In this document: in pieces, positions 32,907 to 41,962 of the stretch
Numbering within the stretch: the first letter of the stretch is position 1
Layout of the letters: each line of letters opens with the position of its first letter
Source: Sporosarcina sp. Te-1
Lineage (GTDB): Bacteria; Bacillota; Bacilli; Bacillales_A; Planococcaceae
Assembly (NCBI RefSeq): GCF_017498505.1
Contig: NZ_CP071798.1
Span: forward strand, 682,001-746,000
Direction: 5' to 3'
Length of the DNA: 64,000 bases
Position numbers and translations under genes: made by a program
The notes under the pieces: model-generated
The model's database searches: none
Told to the model about the DNA's origin: nothing
The model's input: the letters and a program-made list of their open reading frames with translations, nothing else

Positions 32907-33830
32907 TTACTTTTTATTGATTGAAACAAGATCCTCAAAGTGTTTTGCGGCAGTTTGATCTGCTTTTTCTAACACGTGGCCATACACGTTCATTGTTGTC
33001 TCGATAGTCGAATGTCCAAGACGTTCCTGAATCACTTTTGCATGTACACCTTTGTTAATGAGTAGGGTAGCAGAAGTATGCCGCAAATCATGAAAGCGAA
33101 TTTTTCTCAATTTATTTCGTTCAACAAATCTTGCCCAAAACTGACCGATGGAATCGGGTCGGAGTGGCTTACCAAATTCATCTGAAAAAAGAAATTGATT
33201 TTGCGGCCATTTTCGCTCTTTTCCTCATGCCAGCAACCTGGTCTGTTTGACGATCTTGTGTTTCTACAATTCCTTCATTAATTGATCAGGTATTGCCACT
33301 GAACGCTCTCGTCCATTTTTTGTACCTTTTAGAGTCAGTTTGTTTTTATCAATGGTAAACTTTGTTCAACGCGGATTAGATTCGATTTTCCATCTAGATG
33401 CTTTGCTTCAAGTGCAGCAATTTCTCCTTCTCGGCAGCCAGTGACTATGGCTAGTTTAACAATCAACTGGTTTTCATAACTAGCATCCTTTTCAAGTAAT
33501 TGAAGCATTTCAGCGGCTTCATCCTCGCTGTACGCTGACCCCTTTTTGTAAGTGAGAGACGGAAGTTTTACTCCGGTACACGGATTTGAGTCAATCATTT
33601 CCCATTCTCGAGCAAGAGACATTAACGATGTAAATGCTTTTTAAATGTTGTGGAGCGTTGAAGGAGAAAGCTTGCTCTTTTTTTCCATCTAATCGTTTTC
33701 CGTCTTTTTGCAAATCATCAAATAAGTAGACAACATCTATTTTGCTGATTTCCCTGAGTTTGTATGAACCGAACGTATAGCTTTTGATAATTTGTTTAAT
33801 CTTATATTCGCAAACTGTAATCCACCTTAA
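32907..33830 (-). pseudogene. int: Tyrosine recombinase (phage integrase), broken
   Basis: Pieces of a tyrosine integrase in changing frames. A core-binding segment (FGSYKLREISKIDVVYLFDD then LQKDGKRLDGKK), a middle piece with the first catalytic Arg (TGCREGEIAALE), and an intact C-terminal piece with HxxR (HDLRHTSATLL), GH and the tyrosine in TTMNVYGHVLEKA. Several frameshifts separate them, and the N-terminal arm-binding domain is missing because the gene is joined to the end of the immA remnant. It lies next to attL as expected for the island's own integrase. Confidence 0.85.
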
Positions 33831-33831
33831 A

Positions 33832-34209
33832 AGTTTCCATGATTAAATGGATAGCTGCTTTTTGATCAGGTGGCAGAAGAATTCGATCTAACATAAAAGT
33901 AGGTACACAAAAATGCATAGCGAAATTATCGGCTTGCCATTCCAGCAACTCGATAAATAACGGATGCATGTTTGATTGATTTCAACAATGTCGAAGATAA
34001 TGACAAATTTCATGGCCAAAATTCATCCATTCTTCTTGTGATGAACCAGGAGTCAAGACAATTTCCTTATCAAATCGAAATATTGTATTTCTATATGTAA
34101 TTTCCACCCCCAGTTTCTTTGCTATTACTAACATGTCTAAGTCCTCTGGATTTACGATTCCAATGGATTTGTACAATTGATAAATGTAATCTTCTAAGTG
34201 TGTGTACAA
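33832..34209 (-). pseudogene. ImmA/IrrE metallopeptidase, broken
   Basis: The 75-residue N-terminal frame ends in MNFGHEICHYLRHC, with the zinc HExxH-like HEICH, and stops; the next frame continues with LEWQADNFAMHFCVPTFMLD, typical ImmA sequence. ImmA proteases cleave the phage repressor to allow induction in ICEBs1-like elements. A small indel near 33983 breaks it. Its C-terminal end runs directly into integrase sequence. Confidence 0.8.
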
Positions 34210-34274
34210 AACATAACCCCTGGAATGTTTGTTCGTGTTGTTGGTTAAAAGAAAAGCCCTTTTGAGGGCAAGGA

Positions 34275-35063
34275 TTAAATCCCCAATAACTCTTTTTTCT
34301 TTTTATCAAACTCTTCGTTGGTAATAACCCCTTCGTCTAATAACTCTTTGAATTTCTTTATTTCGTCTGCAGTAGATAGCGCAGATGAAGTAGTATTATT
34401 ACTCTCATTTTTTTGTTTATCGCATATCAACTGAAATATCGATAAACATTCCTGAGCGGTTCTGGCAATAGTTTTGTAAGCATTTCCATCTTTCTTCATT
34501 TTTGTATTAATAAAGTCCAAATATACAACTGGATTTTTCATATCCTTTATAGTTACTTTTAGTTTAAGATTGCTACAGAAAGCTTTTGATTTTCTCTTAC
34601 CTGTAACACCACCAACAATGGCACCGACACCTCCAAATAAGGCTCCACCTACTAAAGCTCTGCCTAAACCACCAGTTGCGACAGATTCACCGTCTTCTAT
34701 TAATTCAAAATTAACAATATCACTATACTTATAGATTCTATTCATTGAACCAGAGCTTGTCATTACTGCCCACTTTTGTTGCTCCTCATCAAAAGCTACA
34801 AAATTACCTATTCTTTTGGTAATTACAAAATTGACAGTTTCTCTTTTTAATTCTTCTTCAGCAACTTTTAGTGGTTCCATTCTTTCCTGTAATTCTTCGA
34901 TAGAAATATTTTTCATTCCACGTTCGGCCATCTCCTGCATGGTGAGTCCCGTTTTCCGAAAACAATTGTTGCAAATCCTAATACCATCTTTGAACGGGTG
35001 TTTTAAAAACCCAAGTTTACTATCACAAATAGGACATAATTTATTTTTTTCTATTTTCCCCAT
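34275..35063 (-). CDS. Zinc-ribbon and SHOCT domain protein
   Basis: 262 residues. N-terminal CPICDSKLGFL...ICNNCF gives two CxxC pairs (DUF4428-like zinc ribbon). A glycine-rich stretch (GGALFGGVGAIVGGVTGKRK) may insert into or lie on a membrane. The C-terminal ADEIKKFKELLDEGVITNEE then FDKKKKELLGI is a SHOCT domain. Proteins of this build are common between repressor and ImmA in Firmicutes prophages; an exclusion or immunity role has been suggested but is not proven. The frame is intact, unlike its neighbours. Confidence 0.75.
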   Translation of the reverse strand: MGKIEKNKLCPICDSKLGFLKHPFKDGIRICNNCFRKTGLTMQEMAERGMKNISIEELQERMEPLKVAEEELKRETVNFVITKRIGNFVAFDEEQQKWAVMTSSGSMNRIYKYSDIVNFELIEDGESVATGGLGRALVGGALFGGVGAIVGGVTGKRKSKAFCSNLKLKVTIKDMKNPVVYLDFINTKMKKDGNAYKTIARTAQECLSIFQLICDKQKNESNNTTSSALSTADEIKKFKELLDEGVITNEEFDKKKKELLGI

Positions 35064-35066
35064 TAT

Positions 35067-35438
35067 TTAATTCCCCTTTTGATTTTTCTTGAACTTGATA
35101 TAATCATATACTTCCTTCATTTCTTCCGCGGTTAATGATTCCATGTCTCTAAACATTAAATCGATATCCGGAAATTCTGTTGCTATTTTTGATAAGGATT
35201 TATCTTCACCAGCCTTTGCTTCAATTGTTGTGTGGTGTTCAGTTCTACCCAATAGATAATCCGTTGTAACACCAAAAAAGTCAGCAATTTTCTGTAATAC
35301 ATCATAATCGGGTTTTCTTTCACCTGATTCATACCTGGAAAGCACGACATTTGAAACACCGATTTTTTTCGCGAAATCAATTTGCTGAATGCCTTCATGC
35401 TCTCTCAGCTTTTTAATTCTAGTGCCTAATATGCTCAT
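35067..35438 (-). CDS. XRE-family phage repressor
   Basis: 123 residues from the ATG at 35438 with AAGGGTGG upstream. The helix-turn-helix covers IKKLREHEGIQQIDFAKKIG, VSNVVLSRYESGERKPDYDV and LQKIADFFGVTTDYLLG. The C-terminal part (FRDMESLTAEEMKEVYDYIK) is short. It faces the operator cluster and the divergent Cro-like gene, as a cI-type repressor would. Intact. Confidence 0.88.
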   Translation of the reverse strand: MSILGTRIKKLREHEGIQQIDFAKKIGVSNVVLSRYESGERKPDYDVLQKIADFFGVTTDYLLGRTEHHTTIEAKAGEDKSLSKIATEFPDIDLMFRDMESLTAEEMKEVYDYIKFKKNQKGN

Positions 35439-35479
35439 GGTTTCCACCCTTATATATGGAATTTATCTGTATTTTAACA

Positions 35480-35581
35480 TTACCATAATGGTAAAACCAC
35501 ATTGTTACCAATAAGGTAATTAAATTGTTGTAATTACCGAAAAGGTAATGTATATTGAATGTTTAGTTACCGAAAAGGTAA
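35480..35581. promoter_or_regulatory. Four palindromic repressor operators in the lysogeny switch
   Basis: TTACCATAATGGTAA (35480-35494), TTACCAATAAGGTAA (35505-35519) and TTACCGAAAAGGTAA (35534-35548 and 35567-35581), all of form TTACC-N5-GGTAA. They fill the gap between the divergent repressor and Cro-like genes. A fifth identical copy lies at 35818-35832, just after the Cro-like gene. Confidence 0.85.
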
Positions 35582-35600
35582 CTTGTTGGGGATTGAAAAA

Positions 35601-35816
35601 TTGACTAAGTCAAGCATTGTTAACTTTGAATTGATTCGGAAAACTCGTATTAAGAAAGGTATTTCGACGGAAGAAATGTCAAGTTTACTTGGATACGAAG
35701 CACCGAATGCTTACTTTAGAAAAGAGAAAGGGGATAGGAGATTCAGTGTGAAAGACATAGTAAAAATTTCTGGGTTGCTTGGTATCCCTATCCAAAAACT
35801 TTTTTTTACAATATAA
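35601..35816 (+). CDS. Cro-like XRE regulator
   Basis: About 71 residues from a TTG at 35601 (GGGGA upstream); an ATG at 35559 is also in frame but lies before and across an operator and lacks a binding site. The helix-turn-helix is IVNFELIRKTRIKKGISTEE, MSSLLGYEAPNAYFRKEKGD and RRFSVKDIVKISGLLGIP. The small size and divergent position fit a Cro/antirepressor role. An operator follows the stop codon, so the genes downstream may be controlled too. Confidence 0.75.
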   Translation: MTKSSIVNFELIRKTRIKKGISTEEMSSLLGYEAPNAYFRKEKGDRRFSVKDIVKISGLLGIPIQKLFFTI

Positions 35817-35817
35817 A

Positions 35818-35832
35818 TTACCGAAAAGGTAA
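35818..35832. promoter_or_regulatory. Fifth repressor operator
   Basis: TTACCGAAAAGGTAA, identical to two copies in the switch region, immediately downstream of the Cro-like gene. From 35833 to 36036 no gene is convincing; one frame (QQQASERAELATIHHNYGEP) reads like a phage gene remnant. Confidence 0.75.
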
Positions 35833-36036
35833 ATAGGAAAGTCAATTACGAAAAACATATAGGGAGTTTACAGTGATATTCATTGGAAATTTCAACCTCA
35901 CACCCAACAACAAGCATCTGAACGAGCGGAGCTGGCCACTATCCATCACAACTATGGGGAGCCGCACCAATAGGTCGCGCTAAGATGTCGGGTTCTGGTT
36001 GATAGGTGTGAGAGGAGAAGCGGGGAGGTGAGAAGG

Positions 36037-36261
36037 ATGAAATATAGATGTCCTAGATGTGAAAACACGGAGCACTCAGCAGGAGCGAATTTTTGCGAAA
36101 TCTGTGGACTGAATTTGAGCACAGCCACCGCTGCAACGGCGGCTGCGGACCAAAGACTTTGTGTAGTTTGCGAGGAACGAAAAGCACAGTTTCAATGCAC
36201 TGAAAACGACTGGATATGTGAGCATTGTTCCCAAGTGATGTCTGAATTGGCGAGTATCTAG
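36037..36261 (+). CDS. Small double zinc-ribbon protein
   Basis: 74 residues from the ATG at 36037 behind GGGAGGTG. Two zinc ribbons: CPRCEN...CEICG and CVVCEE...CEHCS, giving four CxxC pairs, with an Ala/Thr-rich linker (LSTATAATAAADQRLC). Intact and placed in the early region of the prophage; specific role unknown. Confidence 0.6.
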   Translation: MKYRCPRCENTEHSAGANFCEICGLNLSTATAATAAADQRLCVVCEERKAQFQCTENDWICEHCSQVMSELASI

Positions 36262-36887
36262 ATTTTATTCCAGATGTACATGAATTGGGCAGCTTCAGAC
36301 TCAAGCGCAATAAGTTGATCCTCATCGACCGTGTTGTCTGAGATGAAATTATTTTTATGAATGTTCAAGACAGAGTGATGCACCAACGGATGATGATTTA
36401 CATCATAAGTCGATGTGTTGAGAAGAGCCAGCACAGTTCTTGTACTGCGCTTGTCAACCTTCTCCTTCTTACCCTTGAAATAAAGTTTAATGAGATGTGG
36501 TTCGCCATCAATCATTAAACCTAGTTCAGGGGACGACCGAACGACTAATTCATCACTTATCCAGTTAGCTCGGCCGGGATCAAACCAAGAAACTTCTTTG
36601 TTTCTAAGGAACTTGCGATATTGCTTAATAGCATAAGCGTAGTTTTCCTTCTTCTTTTCATCAGTTCCAAGAAGCAACGAGTCTAGAAAGTCATGGTCCT
36701 TGTTTCTCTCGTGAAATTGGACAATCCCATCACGAAGCTGTTTCCAGTAATCAAAGGCTGGATGGTAATCATCCTGATACTTGATTCTCCTGACCATGTT
36801 GGTCTTTGCGCTACTTCCTTTTGCTGTGAAATCGATGAATTGTGTAAGACCTAAAGCTACTTTTTCCTGAATGAACAATAGAATCAC
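36258..36887 (-). CDS. Unknown prophage-borne protein
   Basis: Up to 209 residues. The annotated GTG at 36887 overlaps a GGGAGGGGG site; a TTG at 36878 would be better spaced. The body is soluble and basic (RRIKYQDDYHPAFDYWKQLR, WFDPGRANWISDELVVRSSP). No family recognised. It is opposite in strand to the neighbouring early genes, which suggests an independently expressed accessory (moron-type) gene. The frame is intact. Confidence 0.55.
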   Translation of the reverse strand: MILLFIQEKVALGLTQFIDFTAKGSSAKTNMVRRIKYQDDYHPAFDYWKQLRDGIVQFHERNKDHDFLDSLLLGTDEKKKENYAYAIKQYRKFLRNKEVSWFDPGRANWISDELVVRSSPELGLMIDGEPHLIKLYFKGKKEKVDKRSTRTVLALLNTSTYDVNHHPLVHHSVLNIHKNNFISDNTVDEDQLIALESEAAQFMYIWNKI

Positions 36888-36949
36888 CCCCTCCCAATGT
36901 CACTATTCGACATAGAGGAACAAAATACCTACCAAAAGGAGGAATTACT

Positions 36950-37548
36950 TTGAATCAGTTAGTTGTCATGCAGGATCAGCAAACAGTTACTAGCTCTAAA
37001 TCATAGCTGAAACATTCGGTAAGGAACACAAACAAGTTCTCCGGGATGTGCGCAGCATCATGAAAGATGTGTCCAATTCTGGACTAATGTTTTTCGAAGG
37101 AGCTGAGCCAGATAGTTACGGTCGAGAGCAAACGGTAATATACATGAACCGCGACGGGTTCACTTTACTAGCAACGGGGTTTACAGGCAAGAAAGCGATG
37201 GAGTTCAAGCTCAAATTCATTCAGGCCTTCAACGAAATGGAAGAGCGATTGAAAAAAATGAACAACACAAAGCTTCTCTTGCAAACAGCTCTCCAACATG
37301 AGGAGCGTATCGAAACGGTTGATTCGGATGTGAAATTCCTGAAAGACCACATGCGAATTAACGAGGCACAGGAACAACGGATCAACATGAACGCACGCGG
37401 AAAAATCATGGAATGCTTAGGCGGCGAGGATGCCAACGCATACAAGGAAATTGGCAAAAGGGCCTTCTCGCAGTTTTGGAGAGAATTCAAAGCCTACTTC
37501 GAGATACCTAGATATGGTGGTGAGCTACCTAAGAAGCGTTTTGAATAA
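36950..37548 (+). pseudogene. rha: Rha family phage regulatory protein, frameshifted
   Basis: It begins at a TTG with AAAGGAGGAATTAC upstream (MNQLVVMQDQQTVTSSK), then meets TAG. One extra A in the AAA run near 37000 restores IIAETFGKEHKQVLRDVRSI and the rest of a Rha domain (SYGREQTVIYMNRDGFTLLA, FTGKKAMEFKLKFIQAFNEM). A C-terminal ORF6C-type domain (FSQFWREFKAYFEIPRYG) ends early. Rha proteins interfere with growth of some phages and act in regulation. Here the protein is broken at both ends. Confidence 0.8.
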
Positions 37549-37674
37549 TCAACAGCGTTTGCGATTAGCATTAGTAGGGGTGAGAAACATATTGACATTA
37601 CGATCAATGAATTAAAAGCACAACTATTAGCTGCTGAACTGATAAATCTTTTCCGCCAGTCTTATCAACAAGGA

Positions 37675-37926
37675 GTGGAGGATGCACGGCAGGAGAAGGA
37701 GTTTCCGCCCATGTTGAAAAAAGAACATCTTGCGGAAATATTCCAAGTGGCTATACCGACAGTCGAGAAAATTATACGGAGTGAGGGATTCCCGAGATTC
37801 AAACATGTGGCTGCACGATATCCACGGGATGAGGTCTATGAGTGGATTAAGCAAAACACGGAACACATGAACACCACTCTCGGAGTCTACTTGGATTTTG
37901 ACGAAAGTAAACGAGCTTTCCGGTGA
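37675..37926 (+). CDS. Helix-turn-helix excisionase-like protein
   Basis: 83 residues from GTG 37675; the frame extends upstream to about 37589 (INELKAQLLAAELINLFRQS) but without a standard start. The core MLKKEHLAEIFQVAIPTVEK, IIRSEGFPRFKHVAARYPRD and EVYEWIKQN is a winged-helix excisionase/MerR-like fold. It may control excision or early genes. The upstream start appears to be lost. Confidence 0.55.
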   Translation: MEDARQEKEFPPMLKKEHLAEIFQVAIPTVEKIIRSEGFPRFKHVAARYPRDEVYEWIKQNTEHMNTTLGVYLDFDESKRAFR

Positions 37927-38034
37927 GGTAGTAGAGGGCCGGGTGAGGGACCCCGGCTAGTGAGATGTTTGTAAGTGGTTGTTGTTGTTTTGGAGGTCTA
38001 CATCTATAGAGTACAACAGCCCTCTAGTTAAGAG

Positions 38035-38051
38035 TATTCCAATTTGGAATA
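38035..38051. promoter_or_regulatory. 17-bp palindrome before the second XRE gene
   Basis: TATTCCAATTTGGAATA is a perfect inverted repeat 15 bases before the start of the XRE gene remnant, so it may have been its operator. Confidence 0.4.
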
Positions 38052-38065
38052 AGGGGGTGATGAGA

Positions 38066-38348
38066 ATGAAATATGGCGCAATTTTAAGAGCTTGCCGTGA
38101 AAAAAGGATGGAATCAGGAAGAAATGGCGTTTCGGTTAAACGTTAATCAGTCAGACATATCTAAGTATGAATACGATCATAAAGAACCTTTGATTTCTAT
38201 ATTTCACAGGTGGGCAAGCGTGACGAATTCGCAAGATGTTTTAGTTGCTTATATGGCGGGAGTTGAAGGTGTTACCATCCTAGCAAATATCTTGGCAACT
38301 ATGGGTACAGGCATCATGGGGTTTATCAGAATAGGAGGGTTCTTGTGA
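38066..38348 (+). pseudogene. XRE-family regulator, frameshifted
   Basis: The ATG at 38066 after GGGGGTGATGAG gives MKYGAILRACREKR and then the wrong frame. Removing one A from the AAAAAA run near 38098 restores GWNQEEMAFRLNVNQSDISK then YEYDHKEPLISIFHRWASVT, a clear helix-turn-helix, with a hydrophobic C-terminus (ILANILATMGTGIMGFIRIG). Confidence 0.7.
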
Positions 38349-38622
38349 GGTTGAAAACTACAAATCGGAAGATATCGATGTGGTCATCGAACATAAAAAG
38401 ATGATCCAGCATCAATTGGATAACATCGAACGATGCAACTGGACGGACGAGATAGACGATGCGATAGTACGCACACTTAGCGTCTATGAATCTCTTCAAA
38501 AGATAAGGGTAATGAAGAACGAAAAGCATTGTGACTCCAAAATGAATTTTTTGGCAGCCATGTTGCAGGGGCAAGGTGTGAAGGTCCAGGTAGTCCATTA
38601 TGGACACAAAAAAACCGACTGA
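38344..38622 (+). pseudogene. Small prophage protein, start codon lost
   Basis: A frame of about 92 codons (EVENYKSEDIDVVIEHKKMI, QHQLDNIERCNWTDEIDDAI) with a good AGGAGGG site at 38335 but TGT where the start should be; the first usable start is a GTG at 38380 with no site. Family unknown. A hairpin (CCGACTGACG/CGTCAAATCGG) follows at about 38614-38633. Confidence 0.4.
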
Positions 38623-38775
38623 CGTTGTAGCGTCAAATCGGCTGAACGGATTTAATATCTAAACCAACTATACCACAGGGGCCTTGGCTCCTGTCAAGAA
38701 GTCCATGAGTGGAGCGATTAACCCCCAATCCTCCTATATCTACCCCACGGCAAACTCATGGTGTTCTAGAAATAA

Positions 38776-39583
38776 CCGTTTCAACTCTATTTGGAGAAAA
38801 CGGGGGAGTACGTTGAAGAGATCAACTTATTGGGGCAACCGACTTGAAGTAGCGGAGGAATTTGCTAAAAGGACAGGCAAGAAGGTGCGGCGCAATAATC
38901 ATCTGCTAGTACACCCAGAACACGATTTCATGTTAGCGAACTTGGACCGTGTGGTTGTCGGGGAAAGGGCATTACTCGAGTGAAAGACGACTTCAGCATA
39001 CAACCGAGAGCAATGGGAAAGCGATAACGTCCCAGCAACGTATCTATGTCAGCTACAACACTACCTAGCAGTTACAGGCTACGAAAAGGCATATATCGCT
39101 GTACTGATCGGCGGAAATTAATTTGTTTGGAAAGAGATTCCCCGTGATGAGGAATTAATCGACATGATCATTGACCGTGAGAAGCATTTCTGGGAGTATC
39201 ACGTGCTTGGTAATAATCCTTTTCCAATCGACGGGAGTTCGGCAGCGGAAGAATTGCTAAAAAAGATGTATCTAGAGGACAACGGGGCCATGACTATGCT
39301 CACCGAGGAAGAGGACGAGCTTATTGACGCGCTAGAGCACGTTAAAGCAGAACTTAAGGATTTAGAAACGCTCAAAAAACGATACGAAAACGAGCTGAAG
39401 ATGAAGATGGCGGAGTCGCCCGTAGGTGTTACTTCCAATTATGAGATCTCCTTCAAGACGCACAAACGGAACACGATCGATTCCAAACGATTAAAAGAAG
39501 AGTTGCCGGACATCGCCAACAAGTATTCGAAGGAGTCCCAGTCGCGGCCACTCAAAATCAAACGAACGGTTGGAGGTAACTGA
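38776..39583 (+). pseudogene. YqaJ-type phage exonuclease/recombinase, broken
   Basis: Pieces of a YqaJ viral recombinase in several frames: PFQLYLEKTGEYVEEIN, YWGNRLEVAEEFAKRTGKK, HPEHDFMLANLDRVVVGERA, NVPATYLCQLQHYLAVTGYE, KAYIAVLIGGN, a TAA in place of AAA, then FVWKEIPRDEELIDMIIDRE and a long C-terminal coiled region to 39583. At least four frameshifts plus one nonsense change. The N-terminus is missing. YqaJ-type nucleases resect DNA for RecT-type annealing. Confidence 0.75.
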
Positions 39584-39584
39584 T

Positions 39585-39804
39585 ATGGCAAACGTAAACA
39601 CGCTGAAAGAGCAAATCAGCTCAAGGCTTTCCGAGCGAATATATCATTGATCGGGACAATGAGGGGCTAAAGTATGCGAAATCGAAACAGGTTGCCCGTT
39701 GTGGGAATTCAGTTCCTCCATCTTTTGCAGAGCACCTGGTTAGGGCGAACCTTCCCGAATTGTATTCGGAGGAATCGAAGTATCGGAGATTGGTTGCAAT
39801 ATGA
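39585..39804 (+). pseudogene. RecT start fused by deletion to a DNA methyltransferase end
   Basis: The first codons from ATG 39585 (MANVNTLKEQISS) look like the start of a RecT annealing protein. From 39622 another frame reads QGFPSEYIIDRDNEGLKYAK, then VARCGNSVPPSFAEHLVRAN and LPELYSEE, the target-recognition and GNSVPP end of a phage DNA methyltransferase. The replication genes normally between them are missing, so one deletion joined the two. Confidence 0.65.
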
Positions 39805-39986
39805 GAGTTCGTCGAGTCTTCAATTGTCTTTTTGAAAATCAAGAAGCAGAGGACTTGGTCTACGCCCATTACGAGGACATGAACGGTTACATCGTGTATC
39901 AAGATTGCATGGATCCGTTGCAGACGAAACGTATGCTTACCAGGACGCAGATTTTTGAAAGGTATGTGCGGGTTTGGGAACAGTAG
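39801..39986 (+). CDS. Small prophage protein, unknown
   Basis: 61 residues (MRVRRVFNCLFENQEAEDLV, HYEDMNGYIVYQDCMDPLQT). Its ATG overlaps the TGA of the methyltransferase remnant, so it was translationally coupled. No family recognised. Confidence 0.45.
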   Translation: MRVRRVFNCLFENQEAEDLVYAHYEDMNGYIVYQDCMDPLQTKRMLTRTQIFERYVRVWEQ

Positions 39987-40001
39987 ACAAATTAATGCGA
40001 A

Positions 40002-40379
40002 ATGAGGAGGTCGAGCATTGAAATACTGTTTTACATGTTAAAAGAAGTGGTCGAATCGGTTTATAGCTTTAACAATACAGACAACATTGAAAAGGATGTT
40101 TTTATTGCTTCTGATCGCGAAGCTGCTATAAAGCATTTGAAGTCGTTATATCCTAATTTACCATTTCGTAAGCCAAAAAATGCGACTCCAGGCACTCGTT
40201 ACCTTTACCTCACAGATAGCTCCAGACTTTGGTACGACTATCATCATGGCGCGGTAACTTTTGAATGTTCTTATTGTGTTATTGAATCGTCTGTGATTGG
40301 TGAGAAAAATATCATTAAAAATAGTGCTGGTACTTATTGTTCTGAAACCTGTAAAACGAATCACGAACAAATGATGTAG
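40002..40379 (+). CDS. Small zinc-finger-like prophage protein, unknown
   Basis: Up to 125 residues. The nominal ATG at 40002 overlaps an AGGAGGTCG site, so the true start may be later or altered by a frameshift. The body reads IEKDVFIASDREAAIKHLKS, PKNATPGTRYLYLTDSSRLW, and ends with a likely metal site FECSYC...GTYCSETC. Family not recognised. It precedes the broken GIY-YIG gene. Confidence 0.4.
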   Translation: MRRSSIEILFYMLKEVVESVYSFNNTDNIEKDVFIASDREAAIKHLKSLYPNLPFRKPKNATPGTRYLYLTDSSRLWYDYHHGAVTFECSYCVIESSVIGEKNIIKNSAGTYCSETCKTNHEQMM

Positions 40380-40398
40380 GATAACTCAGATTATATTC

Positions 40399-40761
40399 AT
40401 GAGGACGATCATTTTTGGAATTGGTGTTCGTGAACGCAACCAAGTAATTGGTTACATCTACAAAATCACAAACAAGCATACGATGAGCTGCTATGTAGGA
40501 CAAACAGTTAACCGCCGTTATTCATATGGTGGCAGCACTTAAAGGTCGATCGTAAATTTGAACAAAGATGTTACAGACCTAGTATTCGAAGTAGTCGAGA
40601 TTGTAACGTTTGATACAAGAAATGACGGTGCTTATGAAAATGCAAAAGACAAATTGAACAAACGTGAAGCTTATTATATTCGATTATACGATTGTGTGGA
40701 AGAAGGTTATAACGCTGTGCAGCCAAAAGAATTAGAAACTCAATATATTTACAGTGAATGA
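40399..40761 (+). pseudogene. GIY-YIG endonuclease, nonsense mutation
   Basis: From ATG 40399 the frame gives VIGYIYKITNKHTMSCYVGQ then TVNRRYSYGGST, the GIY...YIG core (here GYIY...CYVG), then TAA at 40540-40542, then in the same frame LNKDVTDLVFEVVEIVTFDT and LNKREAYYIRLYDCVEEGYN, the conserved end. Only one stop codon separates them. Free-standing GIY-YIG nucleases in phages are usually homing enzymes. Confidence 0.75.
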
Positions 40762-40801
40762 AGCTGGAGCTTACTAAACTGAGGGAACCAAGGATGACGC
40801 C

Positions 40802-40864
40802 ATGAACAAACCAATCCAAGAAATCGCAAAGATCGCTCACAAGCTGCCGACGGAGAAGATGTAA
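40802..40864 (+). pseudogene. Short phage gene remnant
   Basis: MNKPIQEIAKIAHKLPTEKM then TAA, with a plausible continuation YIDQHIMELNYI in frame. Too short to name. Confidence 0.25.
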
Positions 40865-40971
40865 TACATCGACCAACACATCATGGAGTTGAATTACATT
40901 ACACTCATGTTTTTAAATTTTATGGCAACAATAATCTGAACTGTTGAAAGAGAAATGGAGTGGGGATATAG

Positions 40972-41670
40972 GTGGAATTTCTCTATGGCCAAGAAAATCT
41001 TACAAGTATTCAATGGATATTACGAGCAATTGTTTCATTTTCCGTTTTACTTTTGGCAACTAAATTAATGGGACGGCGCTCAATTGCTCAGCTAAGACTT
41101 CTTGACTTTACTATAGCTATGATACTTGGAAATATACTTGCACACCCCTTATCAGACGAACAATTAGGTTTAAAAGGTTCGATTATTACGACAGGGGTGC
41201 TAATTGCCCTTTATTTGCTAAGTGTCTTCATAAGCTTGAAATGGAGAGGGTTTGGAAAATGGTTAGAACCATCTCCATTTCCTTTAATAAAGGATGGAGA
41301 AATTCTTTATAAAGAATTGGGCAAAGCAAGAATCACAATTGATCATTTATTATCAGAAGCTAGAAAAGCAAAAATTACAGAAATTAATCAGGTTGCTCTT
41401 GCAATGTGGGAACCTGATGGGACCGTTTCATTTTTCTTATCACCACAACTCCAGGCATTAACTCCGGAAGATATTCACTTAATTAAAAAACCTTTTTCTA
41501 TTCCTAGAACAATCATTAAGGAAGGGAAAATAGACTTTGTTGAATTGAGTCAGGCAGATAAAGACATGGCATGGTTGGATAACAAAATGACAATGTTGAA
41601 TGTCGACACAAAGGACATTCTAGTAGCAACTTTGGATAATGAAGGCCAATTTAGAATTTATTTATACTGA
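40972..41670 (+). CDS. DUF421 membrane protein (YetF/YrbG-like), island cargo
   Basis: 232 residues from a GTG with GGGGATATAG upstream. Three N-terminal helices (WILRAIVSFSVLLLATKLMG, RSIAQLRLLDFTIAMILGNI) are followed by a soluble domain (PLIKDGEILYKELGKARITI, LLSEARKAKITEINQVALAM) typical of DUF421. Such proteins are linked to spores or stress in Bacillus. It is intact although the surrounding phage genes are broken, so it may be retained cargo. Another DUF421 gene begins at 63815. Confidence 0.82.
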   Translation: MEFLYGQENLTSIQWILRAIVSFSVLLLATKLMGRRSIAQLRLLDFTIAMILGNILAHPLSDEQLGLKGSIITTGVLIALYLLSVFISLKWRGFGKWLEPSPFPLIKDGEILYKELGKARITIDHLLSEARKAKITEINQVALAMWEPDGTVSFFLSPQLQALTPEDIHLIKKPFSIPRTIIKEGKIDFVELSQADKDMAWLDNKMTMLNVDTKDILVATLDNEGQFRIYLY

Positions 41671-41750
41671 TGTAGAAATAATTTTTTGAAAATAAAAAGA
41701 CAGGATCTCTCCTGCCGACACACATCATCATAACACATGAAGGGGTCCTG

Positions 41751-41948
41751 GTGAATAGAGACATTTCAATAAATCCTAATGCATTAATGCTAAATATTGG
41801 TATAATAGACTTACCAAAGAACTGTGTTGTGGTAATTTCGGAGGGGATAGCAAAGGTGAGAGAATTACCAGAGCACGGTGAGTATAAGGTTGTGACGCAT
41901 CAGGGGAAGGTGAAACGGATGCGAAGGGAAGAGGGAGAAGAGTTTTGA
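41751..41948 (+). CDS. xtrA: XtrA/YqaO family phage protein, full copy
   Basis: 65 residues from a GTG. It contains IGIIDLPKNCVVVISEGIAK then VRELPEHGEYKVVTHQGKVK and ends RMRREEGEEF, the XtrA/YqaO pattern known from PBSX and skin of B. subtilis. Function unknown. Its 3' part is repeated at 43813 and 44549. A hairpin GACAGGATCTCTCCTG lies just upstream. Confidence 0.8.
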   Translation: MNRDISINPNALMLNIGIIDLPKNCVVVISEGIAKVRELPEHGEYKVVTHQGKVKRMRREEGEEF

Positions 41949-41962
41949 GACAATTATTTTAA

